Positions 11,640 to 23,100 of a DNA stretch of 64,000 nt are shown here, one piece after another (position 1 is the first letter of the stretch; each line of letters opens with the position of its first letter). Under the pieces are notes generated by a model. That model was not told the origin of the DNA and searched no databases. It was given only the letters and a program-made list of their open reading frames with translations. The stretch is from Paraspadella gotoi (taxonomy: Eukaryota > Chaetognatha), in NCBI GenBank assembly GCA_051294375.1, contig CM119267.1, forward strand, positions 3,270,593 through 3,334,592. Reading direction: 5' to 3'. The position numbers and the translations under genes were made by a program.

Positions 11640-12310
11640 AGCAGAACGCGCCTGAGGTGCGAGGAGCCAGTTGTTGCCACGAGCGTACGGCATCCTTTAT
11701 GCTTGATGATATCATGGCCACTGCTCTGCGGTGGACTGGAACTGGCGTACTCTCAGGTTCTTGAGGACAATACTCATCTCCCAGCCTGGGTGGCTATACG
11801 GGAGGCAGTCGACATTTCAAGTCCTCTGGCAGATTTTTATATGGAGGACTATGAGGTGAAGCTTGGAATCCTTTCCGATTCTGCATGGGGCAGAGTTTCG
11901 TCCTCTTCTGGTATCGGACAAGCAGACGTACAAACTGGCCGCTTGAAAAGGATTGGTCGATACCTTCTAACCACCTGAACGCATTGAAGAAGTATCAGTG
12001 GACATGTGAAAAAGGAGGTGAATGGGCAATTCCAATGCTCGATGTGCTTTATAAAGCGCAAAGAGGGTGCGGTCATTGGATGTTTTTGTCTATCGCAATA
12101 CCAACCCACATGCAAACCAATACATCCTTTGCATTCACAGCCCCTTTCTCACAAGCTTGCCACGTCAGCGTCCCTTACCAGGAGACCGCTCTGATTCCGT
12201 CGACCCCGAGCTCCAGGGCCGCGAGCTTGAGCATGTTCGAAGGGCCTTGGCGCTCAATGGTTTACCCTCTGTGGGCTGACGAAAAGGCTAGGTTATCGGT
12301 AGAACCCTGC
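11640..12310 (+). mobile_element. Penelope-like element reverse transcriptase relic
   Basis: Three overlapping frames together give the 3' part of a Penelope-type reverse transcriptase. First comes an SPLADFYMEDYE-like catalytic-palm flank (about 11,810-11,850). Then come a LNALKKYQWTCEKE-like strand, FLDVFVYR (about 12,080), and a C-terminal HVRRALALNG motif near 12,235. In the Penelope family these correspond to LADLFME-, FLDV-I-R and the final LNGYP-type motif. Frames shift at least twice, so the copy is dead. No GIY-YIG endonuclease part is visible. The insert spans about 11,575-12,555, starts beside an N gap in a CT tract, and is missing from the matching place in the right arm (near 23,300-23,440). 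Confidence 0.7.
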
Positions 12311-13179
12311 GTCTGAGGCGCCAGTGGCCACCAGGGCTCTGCCCAAGTAGCCGCTGAGCATAGTCCAACCTCGCACCCCAGGAGGAAGGGCGGCCTTTGC
12401 GTCCAACAGGCCTATCCGCGCCCACCACAGGCAACTGGAAACTTAAGCAGAGAGCGTCATAAGAACGTGAGGTTATTGTCCTCCCCTACCACCAGGGATT
12501 CACTGAAGCATTGGTGGCAGGGTGCCTAGGAAAACAGGGGTCTCTCCACTCCAACTTCTTCCGCGACAGATTTATAATTCGCCAAGTCCTTGAATCGACG
12601 GAAAAGCGCCGATAGAGCGCGCTGACGAAATCCGGCGTCAAATGGCGCCGACAAAATCCGGCGTCAAACGACACGCGTCGCGACGCCGTTTCGATCGGAA
12701 ACGAAACGGAAGGAATCCCGAGTCGCGATTTTTCATTTTTTGACGGAGAAAATGGGNNNNNNNNNNNNNNNNNNNNNNNNNNNNNNNNNNNNNNNNNNNN
12801 NNNNNNNNNNNNNNNNNNNNNNNNNNNNNNNNNNNNNNNNNNNNNNNNNNNNNNNNNNNNNNNNNNNNNNNNNNNNNNNNNNNNNNNNNNNNNNNNNNNN
12901 NNNNNNNNNNNNNNNNNNNNNNNNNNNNNNNNNNNNNNNNNNNNNNNNNNNNNNNNNNNNNGAGAGAGAGAGAGAGAGAAAAGAGGGAAAGGGGGAGGCG
13001 AGTTGAAAATATTACTTTATAAAGATTTATAATATTGAAGTAATCCTTTCTTTTTCGTTTATAATAAAAAAATGACCGAAATGAGCGCTCAACAGAAACA
13101 GGAAAATAAAATTAAAATTTTGAAAACTCATTTCCTCATGTTTGTAATTATTAATCTTTTTTGCCTAATTACTTTTTAG

Positions 13180-15695
13180 GTGCGGTCGCTGCCGACGGAC
13201 TCGCACTAAGAGATGTAAGTTATTTCTCTCGCTATCCTAAATCATCGAAATAATTTATATATTAAATCCTCATAATCAACAATTATAATTTATATGCCAA
13301 CATCACAAATTGATATTTTGTTTTTGAATACAGAAGCGCATCGTTCACCGTCATACGTACGACGTGGAAGAGACGACCGTCGCGCCGCCGAGCGGAGAGT
13401 GTCGAGTCATCCCGAGAGTCGGATTCGAAAAAACTGGAACAAAAGACATCGACGCCGTCAAAGTCACCACCACCTGGTGAGAGAAATTGGAATCACATTA
13501 GCCACTTTTGATCCTCTGCCATCTCATTAGCCCCTTTTGATTCTCTGCCATCTCATTAGCCACTTTTGATCCTNNNNNNNNNNNNNNNNNNNNNNNNNNN
13601 NNNNNNNNNNNNNNNNNNNNNNNNNNNNNNNNNNNNNNNNNNNNNNNNNNNNNNNNNNNNNNNNNNNNNNNNNNNNNNNNNNNNNNNNNNNNNNNNNNNN
13701 NNNNNNNNNNNNNNNNNNNNNNNNNNNNNNNNNNNNNNNNNNNNNNNNNNNNNNNNCTTTTGATCCTCTGCCATCTCATTAGCCACTTTTGATCCTTTGC
13801 CATCTCATTAGCCACTTTTGATTCTCTACCATCTCATAAGCGACTTTTGATCCTCTGCCATCTCATTTGCCATCAATCGCCACCTCCCCACATGATCCAC
13901 TCGTGACAATAATCGTTTTCCTTAAAAACCCTGAATCGCGTTTCCGGTTTCAGTCGTGGCTCCGCTCACCCTCAACCATGCCCTCGTTTTCCCTCGACCA
14001 TGCCCTCGTTCTCCCTCGCCTGTACCATGTCTTTCTACGTAACCTTCCTGATACCAACATGTCGACCATGTCACGCCCGACCATGTCCCGGCCCACACCT
14101 TGCCGAATCCTCCATACCCAACCATGTCAATCGCCATTCCCTGCAACGCCTACACCATGTCCCGCCCCCTCGCCACCGCCACCGCCACGCCTCCACCATG
14201 TCTTGCCCCTCGATACGGCCCACGCCCTGGCCATGCCACGCCCTGCTCCCTCCGCCCCAAGACGAGCAGAGAAATAAAACACCATTTACATCGGAAAAGA
14301 CTTTCTTTTCATTTCATTCTTTGTCTTCTTCTGGANNNNNNNNNNNNNNNNNNNNNNNNNNNNNNNNNNNNNNNNNNNNNNNNNNNNNNNNNNNNNNNNN
14401 NNNNNNNNNNNNNNNNNNNNNNNNNNNNNNNNNNNNNNNNNNNNNNNNNNNNNNNNNNNNNNNNNNNNNNNNNNNNNNNNNNGAGAGAGAGAGAGAGAGA
14501 GAGAGAGAGCTGTGAGTTTTCCGATAACCTGCGAAGGAAAACGGATGAGATGAGATGAGATGAGATGACTCACATATATTAATTTGACTCGGGAGGATCA
14601 GTCTCAACCGTCAGAAAGAAAATCAGAGACTCAAAAATTAGTTAAACTGTTTAACAACGTAATCAAAGTTAAGATCTAAAAATGGTTAAGTTTTAAGTCG
14701 AGAATTCCAACACCCTCAGGCCGCCCGGGTTCGCCTCATTTCCGTCGCCGATCGAACTTCGCAACGACGGAGAGAATCAAGTCGTCTTCTGCTCCAAGAT
14801 CCCGTTAGACCGAGACTGTCGGGGTAAGTCGAAGATCTTATTCGGGCAGAGATTGCCAGGGTAAGTGAATCCGAGGGGGAAGTCGAAACGGAGACAGTGG
14901 AGGGCGAGTTGTGGCTGGAATTTCGAAGGTAGCCGCCTTTTTATTCTTAAATTCTGAATTAGGTTAATCTTTTTTGAATTAAAGATTAGGTCAAAGATTA
15001 GGGTTAAAGATTAGGTCATGGAATATGAATTAGGTTAATATTTTTTGAATTAAAGATTAGGTCAAATATTAGGGTTAAGGATTAAGTTATGGAATATGAA
15101 TTAGGTTAATCTTTTTTGAATTAAAGATTAGGTCAAATATTAGGGTTAAGGATTAAGTTATGGAATATGAATTAGGTTAGTGATAAACATTAAGGACTTG
15201 GTTCGAGGTTAGATTTTTTTTTTTAATAAATTTAGGTTAAGTATTAAGGTTAAAATTAAATTCTGGGCAAAACGAAACAGAAATAGGGCGCCCTCGGAAA
15301 AGAGAGCCCATTACTCAATGAGTTAACGGGGGTAAGTTAAGGCAGGGAAACTACTTGTGAAACGATTCTTCGCCTTCCCACCCGTCGCCCCCCCCTAAAG
15401 ACTGCGACGCCTACCACGTGGAACTCGATGACGCCGTTCGCGTCGTCAGGTGGCGCTTTCAAATACTCGACGTCAACGACAACGCGCCGGAATTGGCGTC
15501 GTCGCCGGAAGTAGGCGTGGCTCACGGCGCCGACGCTTTTCGTCTCGTGGTTCGCGACGCCGACCAAGGGGACAACGCCCGCGTCGCCGTGGAAATATTG
15601 GAGGCGTGGAAGCGGCGGTCGGTTGCGGCGGCGGCGGAAGAGGAGGAGGAGGAGCAATGCGATAGAAAGACGAGAGAATTCAGGATCGCGGAAAA
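13180..15695 (+). CDS. Cadherin, 5' exons (EC1 and start of EC2)
   Basis: Four exons in consistent phase: 13,180-13,214 (35-nt microexon), 13,334-13,476, 14,720-14,823 and 15,401-15,695. All have AG acceptors and GT donors. The joined frame gives a first cadherin repeat with an EE motif, then LDRDCR, then QILDVNDNAPE at the end of EC1. An EC2 start with VVRDADQGDN follows. Cadherins are calcium-dependent cell-adhesion proteins of the plasma membrane. The start codon and signal peptide are not found; they may lie in the N gap at 12,757-12,961, just after GAGAAAATGGG. Poly-Ala/Glu stretches come from triplet repeats. The gene should continue to the exon at about 23,801, although the phase of that junction does not match, so an exon may be missing. 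Confidence 0.8.
13484..13865. repeat. 29-bp minisatellite (partly in gap)
   Basis: Tandem units containing CTCTGCCATCTCATTAGCCA on either side of the N gap 13,574-13,756. It starts a few bases after the cadherin exon donor. The inverted counterpart is at about 22,045-22,480. Confidence 0.9.
14940..15310 (+). repeat. Dispersed repeat R2 with telomere-like body, copy 1
   Basis: Tandem-like words ATTAGGTTAATCTTTTTTGA, ATTAGGTCAAA and ATTAGGGTTAAGGATTA repeat three times. An end block follows with AAATTCTGGGCAAAACGA and AACAGAAATAGGGCGCCCTC. The same end block recurs at about 27,095-27,130 and 31,975-32,015. It lies in a cadherin intron. Confidence 0.7.
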
Positions 15696-15699
15696 GTGA

Positions 15700-16949
15700 G
15701 TTTTGTGGAAGAGAGTGAGGAAATACCGAGTTTATATTTAAAACGAAAAAATGGATAGTTAAAGGGGAATAGTCATTATGACTCATCGAATAAGGCTATT
15801 TCTTCCATCAGCGACGTAATAGTGCAATGGGCGAACGCTTGATATCTTCGTAGCTTTGATAGGAACGATCTTTACAAAACAGTGACAGTTCGGTACCAAG
15901 TAGCAATAATCTTCCCTAACCCCTGGGCGCAGTAAGTGAGAGGGCTATTCAGTATCCAGTATCCAGTATCCACGCCGTGGTAGCGGCATGGCGACCGCAA
16001 ACCACTCTCCTGCCCTCTCGGTCGCTTTATGGCCAGTGGCCATTGGCCACGTTATTAAATGAGATAAGGACCCAGGATTAAAAAGATACATTTAATACGG
16101 TTAATACATTTAATACAACGTCCTTATGGCGATAAAAAAAAATAACAAAAGCTCACACTAACGCTAGCGCTGGGTAATGAACCTCATGAAGAACCAAATG
16201 AATATTCATCCGATTATTTTTGGTTCTTCACTATGAGAAAAAACTTTCTTTCTCCTCTCCCATCTATCCTTCTTTCCTTCTATCCTCTTTCCTCTATCCT
16301 CCCTTCCTCTCTTTTCNNNNNNNNNNNNNNNNNNNNNNNNNNNNNNNNNNNNNNNNNNNNNNNNNNNNNNNNNNNNNNNNNNNNNNNNNNNNNNNNNNNN
16401 NNNNNNNNNNNNNNNNNNNNNNNNNNNNNNNNNNNNNNNNNNNNNNNNNNNNNNNNNNNNNNNNNNNNNNNNNNNNNNNNNNNNNNNNNNNNNNNNNNNN
16501 NNNNNNNNNNNNNNNNNNNNNNNNNNNNNNNNNNNNNNNNNNNNNNNNNNNNNNNNNNNNNNNNNNNNNNNNNNNNNNNNNNNNNNNNNNNNNNNNNNNN
16601 NNNNNNNNNNNNNNNNNNNNNNNNNNNNNNNNNNNNNNNNNNNNNNNNNNNNNNNNNNNNNNNNNNNNNNNNNNNNNNNNNNNNNNNNNNNNNNNNNNNN
16701 NNNNNNNNNNNNNNNNNNNNNNNNNNNNNNNNNNNNNNNNNNNNNNNNNNNNNNNNNNNNNNNNNNNNNNNNNNNNNNNNNNNNNNNNNNNNNNNNNNNN
16801 NNNNNNNNNNNNNNNNNNNNNNNNNNNNNNNNNNNNNNNNNNNNNNNNNNNNNNNNNNNNNNNNNNNNNNNNNNNNNNNTCCCTTTCGATTTTATCGATT
16901 TCGCTTCCGAGGTCATCTGGGCCACTCAATAAAGAGAGGCCTCTTCGTT

Positions 16950-16990
<41 letters not shown>

Positions 16991-17160
16991 ATTCACTTAC
17001 CCGAATATGAGATTTTTTTTTCTTTTTCTGATCTCACTTTCCCCGAGGGAAGGTCGGCGGCCTTTTTGAAGCCATGAATTCCGTGATCAGAAATAAGTTG
17101 ATACTTTTTTTTTTTGTAGTTGGTTTAACTTCAAATAATTTTTTTAAGACGAGAAAATAA
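15700..17160. other. Cadherin intron; mostly gap and simple repeat
   Basis: Includes a triple GTATCCA repeat near 15,955-15,973, the N gap 16,317-16,879 in a CT/TCC-rich tract, and a (GTC)n run at 16,948-16,990. No exon signal is seen. Confidence 0.6.
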
Positions 17161-17164
17161 ATAT

Positions 17165-17475
17165 TAAACTTCTTCATTGACAAAGAACTACTCTGGGAGC
17201 AAATGTAGCGGAGTAATTTGTGATTGAGATTAAGATTTAGGAACTCAATCTCATTTGCATATTGTAGTAGTTATGATCATTTTTTATAGTTTTTTATATT
17301 GTTTCTTGTTTTACTTGTTTTACTTGTTTATTTTGTCTTGTTTTAAAATTCCCCCCTGGTCGAGTAGAGAGCCTTAATTGAAACCTTGCAGGGTCCTGCT
17401 ATTTTCCGCTAGATGTCTCAACCCACGATAGCCGATCCAAAGTCAAAAGCCAAGATAGCATATTTATCAAATGAA
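17165..17475 (-). repeat. R1-related repeat (left arm copy)
   Basis: Contains AATTGAAACCTTGCAGGGTC and AAGCCAAGATAGCATATTTA, diverged matches to the reverse complement of the R1 core. The mirrored copy is at about 18,525-18,795 in the right arm. Confidence 0.5.
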
Positions 17476-17630
17476 TAGTAGATCACTTTCCTGTTTCATG
17501 TTTCCTGTTTCCTCTTTCAGGCAACGTATCATCTAAGTAGACAGGGATTTCTATACGAAACCAAAGTGGAATTTTAATCTCAGAAAATAGTCAGTAAACA
17601 AGACGGTGTCAATTATATATATATATATAT

Positions 17631-17713
17631 GAAGAGGGACGATCGAAAAAGAGGGAAGGAGACGCCAGGGACCCACTGTTTGTTAGGGGGGGGGGGACGG
17701 AAGGGGGGGACGG
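17631..17713. other. Palindrome spacer
   Basis: The only single-copy sequence between the two arms: purine-rich, with a run of ten G. On both sides it is bounded by an (AT)n tract followed by the same words in inverted order (GGTGTCAATTA on the left, TTAATTGACACC on the right). Confidence 0.85.
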
Positions 17714-17818
17714 ATATATATATATATATATTAATTGACACCGTCTTTGTTACTGACTATTTTCTGAGAATTAAAAATTCCACTTTGGTTTCGTCATAGA
17801 AATCCCTGTCTATGCTTA

Positions 17819-18447
17819 CTATCTAGGGAAAAAAGTTAGAAAACATTTCTTTTTAAAAGTTCATTTATTCAATAAAAAATATACAAAACATGCGGTAAAA
17901 CACTTCAATATTGGTATGCCCTCCCTCGGCATCGACCACTGCCTGCATTTGTCTGGCATGCTCTCGTAAAGCTGACACACCAAATGTTTTTGATTTGTTG
18001 TATCGCCGTAAAAAATTGCAATGGTGGAACGAGGGATTCCAAGTCTTATTGCTGATGAATTGTTGCGGTCTTTCCCTCTTTTCTTCAGCAGCTACAAATT
18101 GCACTTTATGAACCCCAAAGAGAGGGGCTGTCTATTCGGCATAACCAAATTTTAAAAAAATGGAAAAAAATAACTAACTCAATTTGAAATAGAAACAAAT
18201 AACTCAATACCAAGAATTTTGTGAAGAACTAAAGGCGATTTTTTCCGCCATTTTTCACTTGACGGTAGCACAATCTTATTTGCCTCTAACTTCTATACGG
18301 TTGGATCTACGAAAAAAATGGAAGGAGAGCAACTGAAAGGAAATTTAGTGTAGAATCTGAAACATCCTGATTTTTTAAAAAATCGAGCAAGTTTTACGAG
18401 TAGATATCCTCCAATTAAAAATGTTTTCTAACTTTTTTCCTAGATAG
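17819..18447 (-). mobile_element. Tc1/mariner-type element, truncated
   Basis: Terminal inverted repeats of about 27 bp (CTATCTAGG(G)AAAAAAGTTAG...) are flanked by TA. On the minus strand a 79-codon frame (18,104-17,865) carries LREHARQMQAVVDAEGG, resembling the C-terminus of mariner-family transposases. The rest of the transposase is missing, so this is a deleted, non-autonomous copy. The left arm has the empty site (CTGTCTACTTAGATGAT near 17,530-17,546 on minus), so the insertion is recent or polymorphic. A relative with the same ends lies at 32,395-33,138. Confidence 0.75.
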
Positions 18448-18524
18448 TACTTAGATGATACGTTGCCATGAAAAGAGGAAACAGGAAACATGAAACAGGA
18501 AGTGATCTACTATTCATTTGATAA

Positions 18525-18795
18525 ATATTGCTATCTTGGCTTGACTTTGGATCGGCTATCGTGGGTTGAGACATCTAGCGGAAAATAGCAGGACCCTGCA
18601 AGGTTTCAATTAAGGCTCTCTACTCGACCAGGGTGGAATTTTAAACAAGACAAAATAAACAAGTAAAACAAGGTAAAACAAGAAACAATATAAAAACTAT
18701 AAAAAATGATCATAAACTACTACAATATGCAAATGATGATTAGTTCCTAAATCTTAATCTCAATCACAAATTACTCCGCTACATTTGCTCCCAGA
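18525..18795 (+). repeat. R1-related repeat (right arm copy)
   Basis: Mirror of 17,165-17,475, with one-base differences. Confidence 0.5.
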
Positions 18796-19007
18796 GTAGT
18801 TCTTTGTCAATTGAAGAAGTTTAATATTTATTTTCTCCGTCTTAAAAAAATTATTTGAAGTTTAAACCAACTACAAAAAAAAAAAAGTATCCACTTATTT
18901 CTGATCACGGGGAATTCATGGCTTCCAAAAAGGCCGCCGACTTCCCTCGGACAGTGAGATCAGAAAAAAAGAAAAAAAAATCTCATATTCGGGTAAGTGA
19001 ATACGAC

Positions 19008-19054
<47 letters not shown>

Positions 19055-19124
19055 AACGAAGAGGCCTCTCCTTTATTGAGTGGCCCAGATACCTCGAAGC
19101 GAAATCGATAAAATCGAAAGGGAA

Positions 19125-19126
19125 GA

Positions 19127-19165
<39 letters not shown>

Positions 19166-19690
19166 GGGAGAAGAATAGGTGAGCGCGTCAGAGAGGAAAG
19201 GGGGGGAGAGAGAGAAAGATAGGAAAGGGGGAGGGAGGAGAGAGGGGCGAATCGAGGCACAGGCTAGAGAGGAGAGGGAGGAAAGATAGAGAAAAGAGAG
19301 GAAGGGAGGAAAGAGCAAAGAGAGGGAAAAAGAGAAGAGAGGATAGAGAAAGAGAGAAGGGAGGATAGAGGAAAGAGGATAGAAAGAAAGAGGATGGATG
19401 GGAGAGGAGAAAGATAGGAAAGGGAGGAGAGAGGGGTGAGAGGCGATAGCTAGAAGAGGGGAGGGCAGGGAGGGAAGATAGAGAAAAGAGAGGAAGGGAG
19501 GATAGAGGAAAGAGGATAGAAGAAAAAGAAGGATGGATGGGAGAGGAAGAAAGATAGGAAAGGGAAGGAGAGAGGGGTGAGAGGGCATAGGCTAGAGAGG
19601 GGAGGGCAGGGAGGGAAGATAGAGAAAAGAGAGGAAGGGAGGATAGAGGAAAGGAGGATAGAAGGAAAGAAGGATAGATGGGAGAGGAGA
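19125..19690. repeat. GA-rich minisatellite-like tract
   Basis: Irregular repeats of words such as GGGAGGATAGAGGAAAGAGG and GGAGAGGAGAAAGATAGGAA. It mirrors the region lost in the left-arm gap 16,317-16,879. ORFs through it are Ser/Leu/Pro strings and not genes. Confidence 0.85.
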
Positions 19691-20689
19691 AAGAAAGTTT
19701 TTTCTCATAGTGAAGAACCAAAATAATCGGATGAATATTCATTTGGTTCTTCATGAGGTTCATTACCAGCGCTAGCGTTAGTGTGAGCTTTTGTTATTTT
19801 TTTTTATCGCCATAAGGACGTTGTATTAAATTGTATTAACCGTATTAAAATGTATCTTTTAATCCTGGGTCCTTATCTCATTTCAATAACGTGGCCAATG
19901 GCCACTGGCCATAAAGCGACCGAGAGGGCAGGAGAGTGGTTTGCGGTCGCCATGCCGCTACCACGGCGTGGATACTGGATACTGGATACTGAATAGCCCT
20001 CTCACTTACTGCGCCCAGGGGTTAGGGAAGATTTATTGCTACTTGGTACCGAACTGTCACTGTTTGTAAAGATCGTTCCTATCCAAGCTACGAAGGATAT
20101 CAAAGCGTTCGCCCATTGCACTATTACGTCGCTGATGGAAGAAATAGCCTTATTCGAATGAGTCATAATGATATTCCCCTTTAACTATCCATTTTTTCGT
20201 TTTAAATAATAAACTCGGTTTTCCTCACTCTCTTCACAAAACTCACTTTTCCGCGATCCTGAATTCTTCTTCGTCTTTCTATCGCATTGCTCCTCCTCCT
20301 TCTCTTCCGCCGCCGCCGCAACCGACCGCCGCCTTCCACGCCTCCAATATTTCCACGCGACGCGGGCGTTTTGTCCCCTTGGTCGGCGTCGCGAACCACG
20401 AGACGAAAAGCGTCGGCGCCGTGAGCCACGCCTACTTCCGGCGACGACACCGCCAATTCCGGCGCGTTGTCGTTACGTCGAGTATTTGAAAGCTCCCACC
20501 TGACGACGCGAACGGCGTCATCGAGTTCCACGTTGGTAGGCGTCGCAGTCTTTTAGGGGGGGCGACGGTGGGAAGGCGAAGAATGTTTCACAAGTAGTTT
20601 CCCTGCCTTAACTTACCCCGTTAACTCATTGAGTAATGGGCTCTTCTTTTCCGAGGGCGCCCTATTTCTGTTTCGTTTTGCCAGAATTT

Positions 20690-21010
20690 AATTTTAACCT
20701 TAATACTTAAACCTTAAATTTATTAAAAAAAAAAATCTAACCTCGAACCAAGTCCTTAATGTTTATCACTAACCCTAATTCATATTCCATAACTTAATCT
20801 AACCCTAAATATTTGACCTAATCTTATAATTCAAAAAAAGATTAACCTAATTCATATTCCATAACTTAATCCTTAACCCTAATATTTGACCTAATCTTAA
20901 TTTAAAAAATATTAACCTAATTCATATTCCATGACCTAATCTTTAACCCTAATCTTTTGACCTAATCTTTAATTCAAAAAAGATTAACCTAATTCAGAAT
21001 TTAAGATAAA
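20690..21010 (-). repeat. R2 repeat, mirrored copy
   Basis: Right-arm counterpart of 14,940-15,310, with TAACCTAATTCATATTCCAT units. Confidence 0.7.
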
Positions 21011-21451
21011 AAGGCGGCTACCTTCGAAATTCCAGCCAACAACTCGACCCTCCACTGTCTCCGTTTCGACTTCCCCCCTCGGATTCACTTAACCCTGGCA
21101 ATCTCTGGCCCGAATAAGATCTTCGACTTACCCCGACCAGTCTCGGTCTAAACGGGATCTTTGGAGCAGAAGACGACTTGATTCTACTCCGTTCGTTGCG
21201 AAGTTCATCGGCGACGGAAATGAGGCGAACCCCGGGCGGCCTGAGGGTGTTGGAATTCTTCCACTTAAAACTAACCATTTTAGATCTTAACTTTGATTAC
21301 GTTGTTAAACAGTTTAACTAATTTTTTGAGTCTTGATTTTCTTTCTGAACGGTTGAGACTGATCCTCCCGAGTCAAAATTAATATATGTGAGTCATCTCA
21401 TCTCATCTCATCTCATCCGTTTTCCTTCGCAAGGTTATCGGAAAACTCACA

Positions 21452-21508
<57 letters not shown>

Positions 21509-21519
21509 CTTCTCATCTC

Positions 21520-21587
<68 letters not shown>

Positions 21588-22044
21588 CTCCAGAAGAGAC
21601 AAGAATGAAATGAAAGAAAGTCTTTTTCCGATGTAAATGGTGTTTTATTTCTCTGCTCGTCTTGGGCGCGGAGGGAGCAGGGCGTGAGCATGGCCAGGGC
21701 GTCGGGCCGTATCGAGGTGGCAAGACATGGTGGAGCCGTGGCGGTGGCGGTGAGCGAGGGGCGGGACATGGTGTAGGCGTTGCAAGCGAATGGCGATTGA
21801 CATGGTTGGTATAGGAGATTCGGCAAGGTGTGGGGCCGGGACATGGTCGGCGTGACATGTCGACATGTTGGTATCAGGAAGGTTACGTAGAAAGAAATGG
21901 TACAGGCGAGGGAAACGAGGGGGCATGGTCGAGGGAAAACGAGGCATGGTTGAGGGTGAGCGGAGCCACGACTGAAACCGGAAACGCGATTCAGGGTTTT
22001 TAAGGAAACGATTATTGTCACGAGTGGATCATGTGCGGGAGGTG

Positions 22045-22480
22045 GCGCATTGATGGCAAATGAGATGGCAGAGGATCCAAAAGTCGCTTATGAGATGGTA
22101 GAGAATCAAAAGTGTGCTAATGAGATGGCAAAGGATCAAAAGTGGCTAATGAGATGGCAGAGGATCAAAAGTGGCTAATGAGGATGGGCAGAGGATCAAA
22201 AAGTGGCTAATGAGATGGCAGAGAATCAAAAAGTGGGCTAATGACTGATTGGTAGAGGATCAAAAAGTGCTAATGAAGATGGCAGAGGATCAAAAGTGGC
22301 TAATGAGATGGCAGGGAAGGATCAAAAGTGGCTAATGAGATGAGAGGATTCAAAATGGCTAATGAGATGGCAGAGGATCAAAAGTGGCTAATGGATGGCA
22401 GAGGATTCAAAAGTGGCTAATGAGATGCAGAGAACAAAAAGGGGCTAATGACAGAATGGACAGAGGATCAAAAGTGCCTA
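22045..22480. repeat. 29-bp minisatellite, resolved copy
   Basis: About 14-15 units containing GGCAGAGGATCAAAAGTGGC, with many one-base indels. It mirrors 13,484-13,865. Confidence 0.9.
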
Positions 22481-22979
22481 ATGTGATTCCAATTTCTCTC
22501 ACTCAGGTGGTGGTGACTTTGACGAGCGTCGATGTTCTTTTGTTCCAGTTTTTTTCGAATCCGACTCTCGGGATGACTCGACACTCTCCGCTCGGCGGCG
22601 CGACGTCGTCTCTTCCACGGTCGTACGTATGACGGTGAACGATGCGCTTCTGTATTCAAAAACAAAATATCAATTTGTGATGTTGGCATATAAATTATAA
22701 TTGTTGATTATGAGGATTTAATATATAAATTATTTCGGATGATTTAGGATAGCGAGAGAAATAACTTACATCTCTTTAGTGCGAGTCCGTCGGGCAGCGA
22801 ACCGCACCTAAAAAGTAATTAGGCAAAAAAAGATTAATAATTACAAACATGAGGAAATGAGTTTTCAAATTTTAATTTTATTTCTCCTGTCTTCTCTGTT
22901 GAGCGCTCATTTTCCGGTCATTTTTTTATTATAAACGAAAAAGAAAGGATTACTTCATATTATAAATCTTTATAAAGTA

Positions 22980-23030
22980 ATATTTTCAACTCGCCTCCCC
23001 CTTTCCCTCTTTTCTCTCTCTCTTCTCTCT

Positions 23031-23097
<67 letters not shown>

Positions 23098-23100
23098 ATT
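22980..23100. repeat. (CT)n microsatellite
   Basis: Long CT dinucleotide run corresponding to the left-arm gap at 12,757-12,961. Other long CT/GA runs: 21,450-21,590, 23,320-23,430, 24,735-24,840, 25,050-25,190, 25,320-25,410. Confidence 0.95.

Larger units (their letters stand above)
11200..17630 (+). repeat. Left arm of giant inverted repeat
   Basis: The reverse complement of this segment is found at 17,714-23,756. Landmarks match in order: CGTCAAACGCGGAG-type flank, CT tract, cadherin exons, 29-bp minisatellite, GGCATGGTCGAGGG-type stretch, TTAGG-like tract and GTATCCAGTATCCA, ending in (AT)n at 17,613-17,630. This arm reads cleanly (its exons keep frame and splice phase) but has N gaps at 11,550-11,574, 12,757-12,961, 13,574-13,756, 14,336-14,482 and 16,317-16,879. 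Each gap corresponds to a simple repeat resolved in the other arm. It carries a Penelope relic that the right arm lacks. Confidence 0.95.
20205..22835 (-). pseudogene. Inverted, frameshifted copy of cadherin 5' exons
   Basis: The minus strand repeats the four cadherin exons in order: microexon near 22,800-22,770, second near 22,610-22,465, third near 21,245-21,135, fourth near 20,535-20,240. One-base indels break the frames; for example, the QILDVNDNAP region is split, with NDNAPELA in a different frame. At 22,503 the donor reads CTGAGTGAG instead of CTGGTGAG. This is either sequencing error in a second copy or allele, or true decay. It is part of the right arm and should not be counted as a separate gene without confirmation. 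Confidence 0.75.

Noticed and set aside
13484-13865. Regularly spaced 29-bp repeats that might suggest a CRISPR array
   Set aside because: Units are contiguous without unique spacers, in a eukaryotic intron: a minisatellite.
13867-14558. Plus-strand ORFs with repeated PC/TMS-type words
   Set aside because: A decayed CCATGCC/CCATGTC simple repeat in a cadherin intron, also broken in the other arm.
19073-19763. Ser/Leu/Pro-rich minus ORFs of 171-191 codons
   Set aside because: Translations of a GA-rich minisatellite in the inverted arm.
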